From: Acidobacteriota bacterium | GTDB taxonomy: Bacteria; Acidobacteriota; Terriglobia; Terriglobales; Acidobacteriaceae | DNA: 6,675 bases | Reading direction: 5' to 3' | NCBI GenBank assembly: GCA_021805265.1 | Contig: JAJZFR010000381.1 | Span: forward strand, 1-6,675 | In this document: piece after piece, positions 1 through 5,889 of the stretch | How the letters are laid out: the number at the start of each line of letters is the position of its first letter | Position numbering within the stretch: position 1 is the first letter of the stretch | Notes under the pieces: generated by a model | The model's input: only the letters and a program-made list of their open reading frames with translations | What the model was told of the DNA's origin: nothing | Database searches by the model: none | Program-made: the position numbers and the translations under genes

Positions 1-1196
1 GCGGGGGGTCTGACGGCGATGGGCAGGAGGACGGAGACGGCCATGAGAATGGCGATGGAGTGGAGTCCGCTGCTGTAGTTGCCATGCGCCTGACGCAGGG
101 TGGCCATGAGCATGGGGCCAAAGACCCCGGCAGTGCCCCAGGCGGTGAGCATAAGGCCATAGATGGCGCCGACGTTTTTGGCTCCGAAGTAGTCTGCGGC
201 AAAGGCAGGCATGGTGCCAAAGCCCCCGCCGTAGCACATGAGGATGAGGAAGGCGAGAATGGCGACTACGGTAGGGCTGGAGAAGTCTGGCAGTAGCCAG
301 AAGAGCCCGACCTGAACGAGGAACATGAGGACAAAGGTCCATCGGCGAGTGATCAGGTCCGAGGCTCCGGCCCAGAAGAAGCGTCCCGTGGCGTTGCCGA
401 TGCTGGCGATGCCGACCATGGCCGCAGCGAGGAGGGCTGAGGAGTGGGTCAACTCGGTGAAGATGGGTGACTCCTGGGAGATGAGCGAGATGCCAGCCGA
501 GGTATTGAGAAAGAGCAGCAGCCACAAGGCCCACCACTGCCAAGTAACGAGGGCCTGGCGGAGGGAGTATTCGTGGGTGGATCGCTGATGGAGCAGGCGC
601 GGGCTGGGGGTCCATTCCTGGGGGGCGTAGTCGTCAGGAGGGTTCCGCATGAAGAAGCCGCAGGTGACGCCGACGACGAGGAAGCCGATGCCGAGCCAGG
701 CAAAGGTCTTCATGACACCAAGGGACTGAATGAGATGGACGGCGAGGGGCGCGGTCACGAGCGCGCCCGCTCCAAAACCGCAGACTGCGAGGCCGGTGAT
801 GAAACCGCGCCGGTCGGGGAACCACTTGACGAGGACGGCGACGGGCACGATATAGCCAAAGCCGAGGCCGATTCCGCCAATGAGGCCATAGGTCAGATAG
901 AGCCATCCGAGTCCACTGTCGGAGAAGCTGGCGAGGAAGACGCCGAGTCCGTAGAGAAAGGCACCGATCATTGCGACCCAGCGAGGGCCGAGGGAGTCGA
1001 TCCACACGCCTCCCAGGAAGGCGGCAATACCCAGGACGAAGATGCATACGGTGAAGGCAAAGGTGACGTCGGGTGTGGACCAGTGAAGGAGGTGCGTGAG
1101 AGGGGCTTTGAATACGCTCCATGCGTAGACGGAGCCGAGCGTCATCTGAAGCATGAAGCCTGCGAGCGCGATTCGCCAGCGGTGCAATTTGGACAC
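1..1196 (-). CDS. OFA-family MFS transporter (oxalate/formate antiporter-like), 3' end cut by window edge
   Basis: An inner-membrane major facilitator that probably carries formate, oxalate or another small carboxylate. The frame is open from a GTG at 1196 to base 1, giving 398 residues, close to the usual length of about 400-430, so only the last few residues are missing. The product is strongly hydrophobic, with about a dozen apparent membrane segments. OFA hallmarks are the GLGFGY...VKWFPDRRG...GFGAGAL stretch at residues 111-145, the NPPDDYAPQEWTP loop at 185-197 before the second half, and YGLMLTAWG at 346-354. The GTG start is chosen because AAGGAG lies 6 nt upstream and the N-terminus leads straight into helix 1; the first ATG (residue 15) would cut into that helix. 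It follows the DUF1641 gene by 46 nt, so it is probably the last visible gene of the fdhF operon. The substrate is inferred from family and context. From memory, the position of the essential OxlT Lys355 reads Trp353 here, which argues against assuming oxalate. Confidence 0.88.
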   Translation of the reverse strand, partial: MSKLHRWRIALAGFMLQMTLGSVYAWSVFKAPLTHLLHWSTPDVTFAFTVCIFVLGIAAFLGGVWIDSLGPRWVAMIGAFLYGLGVFLASFSDSGLGWLYLTYGLIGGIGLGFGYIVPVAVLVKWFPDRRGFITGLAVCGFGAGALVTAPLAVHLIQSLGVMKTFAWLGIGFLVVGVTCGFFMRNPPDDYAPQEWTPSPRLLHQRSTHEYSLRQALVTWQWWALWLLLFLNTSAGISLISQESPIFTELTHSSALLAAAMVGIASIGNATGRFFWAGASDLITRRWTFVLMFLVQVGLFWLLPDFSSPTVVAILAFLILMCYGGGFGTMPAFAADYFGAKNVGAIYGLMLTAWGTAGVFGPMLMATLRQAHGNYSSGLHSIAILMAVSVLLPIAVRPP

Positions 1197-1202
1197 AGTG
1201 AA

Positions 1203-1208
1203 CTCCTT
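1203..1208 (-). promoter_or_regulatory. Ribosome binding site that sets the GTG start of the MFS gene
   Basis: On the minus strand the sequence AAGGAG sits 6 nt before GTG at 1196-1194. This is an ideal Shine-Dalgarno spacing and decides the non-ATG start. The surrounding 46-nt gap (1197-1242) shows no convincing terminator, in line with read-through from the DUF1641 gene. Confidence 0.7.
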
Positions 1209-1242
1209 TTGGACTTGCGTTCCCTGTTGACGGAAAAATTGA

Positions 1243-1734
1243 CTACGATTTATCGGGCGGATTGGATTCGGACTGGAGCCTGAGCCGGTAACCGAGGTTG
1301 CGCAGGAGGCGGTTGAGGAATCCCAGCGCGCGGCGTGAGTCGCTGCTGAAGAAATTTGAGAGGAGCGAGCAGAGGGTCGGCGGATCGTGGGGGATGGAGA
1401 GTGGCTGGGCAAGGCTATCCTGAACGGCGCTGGCGAGGCCGGAGAGTACGACGGGATCGACGGCGGCGAGCATCTTGCCGAGCAGGATGAGGTTGCGCGT
1501 GGCGCGAATGGCCTCCTGGGTGTTGGCAGCGCCAGCGGCGGTTTCGATGATTTTTTCCTTGGCACCGAGTGCGCCTCGGAGCAGGATGAACAGGCCGCTT
1601 TCGTGGAGCGACTGGAGGAGTTCGTAGCCATCGAGCAGGGCGGCGGCGTGGTCTGTCGGGGCGGCATCGAGGCGCGCCAGCAACTCCTGTTTTGGGTCGC
1701 GCGGCGGCTGAGTGAGGCGGATGGGTTGGGCCAT
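1243..1734 (-). CDS. DUF1641 protein, predicted formate dehydrogenase partner subunit (ForE/YrhD/YjgD-like)
   Basis: A 163-residue soluble protein with no signal peptide or clear membrane helix. The recognisable DUF1641 core spans about residues 32-95: LLDGYELLQSLHESG, then LLRGALGAKEKI, ANTQEAIRATRNLILLGKML and a DP motif at 93-94. A second, more variable helical part runs to about residue 150 and the tail is polar. Only one cysteine (C122) is present, so it is unlikely to bind an Fe-S cluster by itself. In Bacillus subtilis the homologues YrhD and YjgD are encoded beside FDH catalytic subunits, and the pair has been characterised as the ForCE menaquinone-linked formate dehydrogenase; I rely on memory for that. 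Here the gene starts 12 nt after the fdhF stop, with AGGAAG at 1746-1741 next to that stop, so translation is probably coupled and the two proteins likely made together. Its exact role (docking to membrane or quinone, or assembly) is not visible in the sequence. Confidence 0.88.
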   Translation of the reverse strand: MAQPIRLTQPPRDPKQELLARLDAAPTDHAAALLDGYELLQSLHESGLFILLRGALGAKEKIIETAAGAANTQEAIRATRNLILLGKMLAAVDPVVLSGLASAVQDSLAQPLSIPHDPPTLCSLLSNFFSSDSRRALGFLNRLLRNLGYRLRLQSESNPPDKS

Positions 1735-1746
1735 GAGTATCTTCCT

Positions 1747-4716
1747 TTAACTTTTCTTGACCGGCTGAATCTGAATCAGGGGGTCTCCGGGCATGCGGTA
1801 GTCGGTGCGTTGCCACTTGCGCTCGACCTCGACGCCACGCTGTGGAGTGGGTTTGCCGAAGCGGGCGTTGGTGCGCGGCAGCGGGCTTGTGCCGTGCGGC
1901 TCGAGGACGCGCATGTTGACCGAGGTTTCCTTGTAGGCGGGGGTGTGGGTTGGGGTGTCAGTATGGCTGCTGGTGAGACGATTGACGGCTTCATCGGTCG
2001 AGTTCATGGGCATGTAAAGCTGGCTGCCCTGGACGCGGTCGGTGACGAGGGCCTGGACCTTGACCTGACCGTAGCGGGAGGTCAACTGGACGAGGCTTCC
2101 GGTGGAGATGCTGCGCTCTGCGGCCAACTCGGGCGAGACTTCGACGAAGGTGGAGGGCGTCCTGGCGCGGATGCCTTCGGCGCGGTAGGTCATGTTGCCC
2201 TCGTGGAAGTGTTCGAGGAGGCGACCGTTGTTGAGATGGAGATCGAATTCATCGTTGGGTTGGTCGGTCGGCTCGGACCATGGGACGGGATGGAAACGGG
2301 CCTTGCCGTCGGGGAATTTGAAGGTCTTGGTATAGAGCAGGGGCTGGTCGGTTCCGTCGGGCGCGACGGGCCATTGCAGGGTTTTGTACCCAGCGAGCCG
2401 TTCATAGGTGACGCCGGCCATGAGCGGGGTTAGCGCGGCGATCTCGGTGTAGATTTCCGAAGGGTGTTGATAGCTCCAGTTGGCTCCGAGACGGTTGGCG
2501 ACATCCTGAATGATGCGCCAGTCTGGGCGGCTCTGGCCGAGCGGCTGGAAGACCTGGTAAAGACGCTGGATGCGACGCTCGGTGCTGGTGAAAGTGCCCT
2601 CTTTTTCGAGGCTCGGGCTGGCGGGCAGGATGACGTCGGCGTAGCGGCAGGTGTCGCCGAAGAAGATGTCCTGGACGACGAAGAAATCGAGTTTGGCGAG
2701 CGCGTCGCCGACAAAGTTTGCGTTCGAGTCGACGAGGCTCATCTCTTCGCCGAAGAGATACATGGCTTTGAGCTTGCCCTGGTGAATGGCATCGATCATC
2801 TGGTGGTTGTCGAGGCCGGGTTTGGGGGGAAGCGCGACGCCCCATGCGCGCTCGAACTTGCCGCGAATCTCTGGGTCTGCGACGCTCTGGTAGCCGGAGA
2901 AGAAGTTGGGCATGGCGCCGTGGTCGCTTGCTCCCTGTACGTTGTTGTGGCCGCGCAGCGGATAGGCTCCCGCGCCGGGACGCATGTAATTGCCGGTGGC
3001 GAGCAGCAGATTGGAGATGGCGGTCGAGGTGTCAGACCCCATGGAGTGCTGGGTGACGCCCATGGCCCAGAGGGCGCAGACGCCGTCAGCCTCGGCGATC
3101 ATGCGTGCGACCTTCTCGAGTGTCTCGACGGGGACTCCGCAGCGCTGGCTGGCGAACTCCATGGTGAACTGTTCGAGGCTCTGGCGGTACTCGTCGGTGT
3201 GGTTGACCCATTGATTGAGGAACTCGGTCTTCGCGAGACCGTTGTCGAAGATGAAGCGGGTGACGGCGGAGAGCCAGACCAGATCGGTGCCGGGGCTGGG
3301 GCGGAGGAATACGTCGGCGCGGCTGGCCATTTCGTGTTCGCGAAGGTCGGCGACGATGAGCTTCTGGCCGCGGAGTTTGTGGGCGCGCTTGACGCGGGTG
3401 GCCAGCACGGGGTGGCTCTCGGCGGTGTTGCTGCCGACGATGAGTACGAGGCCAGCCTGTTCGATGTCGGAGATGGAGCCGGCGTCGCCGCCGTAGCCGA
3501 CGGTGCGGAAGAGGCCGACAGTTGCCGGAGCCTGGCAGTAGCGGGAGCAGTTGTCCATGTTGTTGGTGCCGATGACGGCGCGCGCCAGCTTCTGCATCAG
3601 GTAACTTTCTTCGTTGGTGCATTTGGACGAAGAAATGAAGGCGAGCGCGTCGGGGCCGTGGGCGTTTTTGATGGCGGTGAATTTCTCCGCGATCAGGGTG
3701 AGCGCTTCATCCCAGGATGCCTTCCGGAAGCTGTCGCCTTCGCGGATGAGTGGGCTGGTGAGTCGGTCGGGGCTGTTGACGAAGTCCCAGCCAAACTTGC
3801 CTTTGATGCAGGTGGAGATTCCGTTGGCCGGCCCTTCGGCCGGCTCGACCTTGAGGATGCAGCGCGCGGTCGCGGACTCCTCGGTCCAGAGGTCGAAGCT
3901 GCATCCTACGCCGCAGTAGGTGCAGACGGTTTTGGTTTTGCGGATGCGGGACTCGCGCATAGTGGCCTCGATCTCGGAGACCTGAAGAATCGGGCCGTAG
4001 CCCATCTCTGGTTCGATTCCCTTGACCACGTCGATCATGCTGTTGAGGGCGTTCTGTGGGAGTGTGGTCAGGTAGCCGGCGTGGCCGACCATGGAGGTTT
4101 CCATGAGCGCGTTGCAGGGGCAGACGGTGACGCAGTGGCCGCAGGAGACGCAGCTCGATTCGCCGATGGGTGAGCCGCCATCCCAGAGGACGCGGGGGTG
4201 TTCGAGTTCCCAGCCGATGGACAGGGTTTCGTTGACCTGGAGGTTCTGGCAGGCCTCGACGCAGCGGCCGCAGAGGATGCACTGGTCGGGGTCGTAGCGA
4301 TAGAAGGGGTTGGACCTATCGACGGGGTAAGGTTTCGGCGCGTAGGGAATGGCCTGATGTTCGACGTTGAGGAGCCGTGTGGTGTTGTGTATTTCGCAGT
4401 TTTCGTTGTTGTTGTCGCAGACGGTGCAGTAGAGCATGTGGTTGACGAGGATGCGATCAAAGGCTTCGCGCTGTGCCCGGTCGGCGCGGGGGCTGTTTGT
4501 CTCGACGCGCATTCCGTGCAGCGCCTGAGCGCCACAGGCGCGGGTCAGCTTGCCATCCACCTCGACCATGCAGGTATCGCAGGTCTGGACGGGGCCGAGC
4601 TGGGGGTGGTAGCAGACCTGGGGCAGCGAAAAATCTGCCCGGTTGATGGCCGAGATCAGCAGTTCGCCGGGAGTGATGGAAAACACCTGGCCATTGAGAT
4701 GGATTGTGTCCGGCAT
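1747..4716 (-). CDS. fdhF: Formate dehydrogenase catalytic subunit, Mo-bisMGD, with ferredoxin-like N-terminus (ForC type)
   Basis: A 989-residue molybdopterin oxidoreductase predicted to oxidise formate to CO2 in the cytoplasm; no Tat or Sec signal is seen. Domains in order: a plant-type [2Fe-2S] domain (C35, C46, C49, C61); a NuoG-like His-Cys cluster (H93, C97, C100, C107); two [4Fe-4S] ferredoxin motifs (C146/149/152/156 and C189/192/195/199); the catalytic-domain [4Fe-4S] (C265, C268, C272, C303); the Mo active site at SRYCQAP with ligand C394; a conserved Arg in PLRGHNNVQG (R588); ADVILP at 693-698; and a C-terminal molybdopterin-dinucleotide-binding domain from about 823 to 940. The ligand is cysteine, not selenocysteine. 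Gln395 replaces the His that follows the ligand in classical FDHs. The ATG at 4716 has AAGGAG about 11 nt upstream and begins exactly where the ferredoxin fold should. It resembles Bacillus YrhE/YjgC (ForC) and lies upstream of a DUF1641 gene, as expected for that subtype. Formate as substrate is inferred from family and from the neighbouring fdhD. Confidence 0.95.
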   Translation of the reverse strand: MPDTIHLNGQVFSITPGELLISAINRADFSLPQVCYHPQLGPVQTCDTCMVEVDGKLTRACGAQALHGMRVETNSPRADRAQREAFDRILVNHMLYCTVCDNNNENCEIHNTTRLLNVEHQAIPYAPKPYPVDRSNPFYRYDPDQCILCGRCVEACQNLQVNETLSIGWELEHPRVLWDGGSPIGESSCVSCGHCVTVCPCNALMETSMVGHAGYLTTLPQNALNSMIDVVKGIEPEMGYGPILQVSEIEATMRESRIRKTKTVCTYCGVGCSFDLWTEESATARCILKVEPAEGPANGISTCIKGKFGWDFVNSPDRLTSPLIREGDSFRKASWDEALTLIAEKFTAIKNAHGPDALAFISSSKCTNEESYLMQKLARAVIGTNNMDNCSRYCQAPATVGLFRTVGYGGDAGSISDIEQAGLVLIVGSNTAESHPVLATRVKRAHKLRGQKLIVADLREHEMASRADVFLRPSPGTDLVWLSAVTRFIFDNGLAKTEFLNQWVNHTDEYRQSLEQFTMEFASQRCGVPVETLEKVARMIAEADGVCALWAMGVTQHSMGSDTSTAISNLLLATGNYMRPGAGAYPLRGHNNVQGASDHGAMPNFFSGYQSVADPEIRGKFERAWGVALPPKPGLDNHQMIDAIHQGKLKAMYLFGEEMSLVDSNANFVGDALAKLDFFVVQDIFFGDTCRYADVILPASPSLEKEGTFTSTERRIQRLYQVFQPLGQSRPDWRIIQDVANRLGANWSYQHPSEIYTEIAALTPLMAGVTYERLAGYKTLQWPVAPDGTDQPLLYTKTFKFPDGKARFHPVPWSEPTDQPNDEFDLHLNNGRLLEHFHEGNMTYRAEGIRARTPSTFVEVSPELAAERSISTGSLVQLTSRYGQVKVQALVTDRVQGSQLYMPMNSTDEAVNRLTSSHTDTPTHTPAYKETSVNMRVLEPHGTSPLPRTNARFGKPTPQRGVEVERKWQRTDYRMPGDPLIQIQPVKKS

Positions 4717-4883
4717 GGGTGGAATGTACTCCTTGGTGCGATGGACCGTCCAGAAGCTGGCTGCTCAGTAAGGGTATGGGTCTCGCGTCGCGCTTGTACA
4801 CAGGTTGGATGCAGAAAGATTTGGTCCGGCAAAAATTTACCGAGCATTTCCCAGCGAGTGAGCGGGCAGGAGTGGATGAAAAG
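4717..4883 (-). promoter_or_regulatory. fdhD-fdhF intergenic leader; possible operon regulatory region
   Basis: This 167-nt gap carries the fdhF ribosome site (AAGGAG at 4734-4729, minus strand) and is more AT-rich than the genes around it near 4818-4840. An imperfect inverted repeat, CGGTAAATTTTTGCCG on the minus strand, occupies 4827-4842. I see no convincing -35/-10 pair and no hairpin plus U-tract, so I cannot say whether fdhF has its own promoter or is read through from fdhD. No tRNA or recognised riboswitch is apparent. Confidence 0.3.
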
Positions 4884-5750
4884 CTAACGGATTACGCGAC
4901 AGCGCTGCGGGTTTGCGTAGAGGACAAATCTGCGATCACGGAGAAATCCGACCAGGGTGAGTCCGAGTTCACGGGCGAGCTTGACGGCGAGGCTGGAGGG
5001 TGCGGAGACGGAGGCCAGGACTGGGATGCCTGCGGCGAGGGCCTTCTGGGCAATCTCGAATCCGCAGCGTCCGCTCACCAGCAGAATGCAGCGGTCGAGC
5101 GGAAGTTGCGCGTTGCGCATGGCCCAGCCGATGACTTTATCGACGGCGTTGTGGCGACCGATGTCCTCGCGCAGCACGAGCATCTCTCCGGCATGGTCGA
5201 AGAGCGCGGCGGCATGCAATCCGCCGGTTTTGCTGAAGATGGTCTGGGCGGCGGAGAGTTGCTCGGGCAACTGGCAGAGAAGTTCCGGATCAACCAGAAA
5301 TCCGTTGCTCATGGCGCGCAGGCCGCGCCGTCGAATGGCTTCAATCGAGGCCTTGCCGCAGACACCGCAACTGGAGGCGGCCAGGAAATTACGCTGCAAA
5401 TCTTCGGTTACACCGCGGCTCTGATCGTGCAGATGAACCTGAACGGAATTGTTGTGTGGCGCGCCCTGAATTCGAGTGGAGATCAGCTCGGATATTTCTT
5501 CTTGCCGGTCGATGACGCCCTCGGTGAGCAGAAATCCGGCGGCAAGATCGAGGTCGTGGCCGGGGGTACGCATGGTGACGGTGAGCGGCATCTCTCCGAG
5601 GCGAATTTCGAGAGGCTCCTCGACGGCGAGGGTGTCCTGATGCCGGTCGAGGGACCCGTTGTTCCAGACGGAGACCTGGGTCCACTCGACGCTGTTTTCG
5701 GGCAGCGGGCTGGCGATGGTTGCGCTGGAGTTTTGTGTGGGCACGTTCAC
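4884..5750 (-). CDS. fdhD: FdhD, sulfur carrier protein required for formate dehydrogenase activity
   Basis: FdhD takes sulfur from a cysteine desulfurase and delivers it to the molybdenum cofactor for insertion into FDH; it acts in the cytoplasm. With the start at 5750 the protein has 288 residues, near the E. coli length of about 277. Family signatures, numbered from that start: the sulfur-transfer CGVC motif (C128, C131), TGGLHAAALF at 175-184, REDIGRHNAVDK at 194-205, SGRCGFE at 226-232 and PVLASVSAPSSLAV at 243-256. The frame stays open further upstream to 5870, but that part runs through the yidC terminator, and residues just before 5750 use codons rare in this genome (AGA, ATA, GTA, TCA), so I place the start at the GTG at 5750. 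GTG at 5744 and ATG at 5798 are alternatives; none has a textbook ribosome site. It is followed after 167 nt by its client fdhF on the same strand. Confidence 0.93.
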   Translation of the reverse strand: MNVPTQNSSATIASPLPENSVEWTQVSVWNNGSLDRHQDTLAVEEPLEIRLGEMPLTVTMRTPGHDLDLAAGFLLTEGVIDRQEEISELISTRIQGAPHNNSVQVHLHDQSRGVTEDLQRNFLAASSCGVCGKASIEAIRRRGLRAMSNGFLVDPELLCQLPEQLSAAQTIFSKTGGLHAAALFDHAGEMLVLREDIGRHNAVDKVIGWAMRNAQLPLDRCILLVSGRCGFEIAQKALAAGIPVLASVSAPSSLAVKLARELGLTLVGFLRDRRFVLYANPQRCRVIR

Positions 5751-5766
5751 CTCGTACGGTGACCCT

Positions 5767-5772
5767 ACTATA
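5767..5772 (-). promoter_or_regulatory. Possible -10 box of an fdhD promoter
   Basis: The minus strand reads TATAGT here, in a locally AT-rich patch between the yidC terminator and the proposed fdhD start. Transcription would begin near 5760, leaving a leader of about 10 nt. No good -35 hexamer stands 17 nt upstream (CAGCGC), so this is only a candidate. It fits the need for a separate promoter after the terminator. Confidence 0.25.
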
Positions 5773-5820
5773 ACTCTCGACGGAAACCGGCGCTGCATAG
5801 ACCGGCGCGCGCTTCGTGCC

Positions 5821-5865
5821 AAAAGAAAACTCCCCGCTGCAGATGACTTGCGGTGAGGAGTTTTC
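5821..5865 (-). terminator. Intrinsic terminator downstream of yidC
   Basis: The outer arms GAAAACTCC (5825-5833) and GGAGTTTTC (5857-5865) pair perfectly over 9 bp. After a 3-nt bulge, CCGC (5834-5837) pairs with GCGG (5850-5853) around a 12-nt loop. On the minus strand the hairpin ends in TTTTC followed by TTTT (5824-5821), the expected U-tract; on the plus strand no T run follows. The hairpin begins 24 nt after the yidC stop codon, so it should end the yidC transcript and separate it from fdhD. Confidence 0.75.
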
Positions 5866-5889
5866 GGCAAGGGGCCGGGAGGGAAAAAA

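Noticed and set aside
573..1283. 236-codon plus-strand open frame opposite the MFS gene
   Set aside because: Highly acidic Asp/Glu/Gly-rich translation in register with the transporter gene; an antisense shadow of hydrophobic codons.
1387..2433. 348-codon plus-strand open frame spanning the DUF1641 and fdhF 3' regions
   Set aside because: Same codon-register antisense effect. The product is a low-complexity Gly/Ala/Glu/Val-rich sequence, and the region is fully explained by two minus-strand genes.
3535..3537. Selenocysteine at the FDH active site
   Set aside because: The codon at residue 394 is TGC (Cys), and there is no in-frame TGA in the gene.
2464..4173. 569-codon open frame on the plus strand opposite fdhF
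   Set aside because: It lies in exact codon register with fdhF, so it is open simply because fdhF uses no TTA, CTA or TCA codons there, as expected for a GC-rich gene. The translation has no recognisable domain, and the sense strand has unmistakable FDH motifs.
4704..5762. 352-codon plus-strand open frame opposite fdhD
   Set aside because: In register with fdhD on the other strand, composition typical of an antisense shadow, no known motif.
5751..5870. Upstream extension of fdhD to a TTG at 5870
   Set aside because: It would run through the yidC terminator hairpin, has no ribosome site, contains codons rare elsewhere in the window, and lies upstream of where FdhD homology begins.
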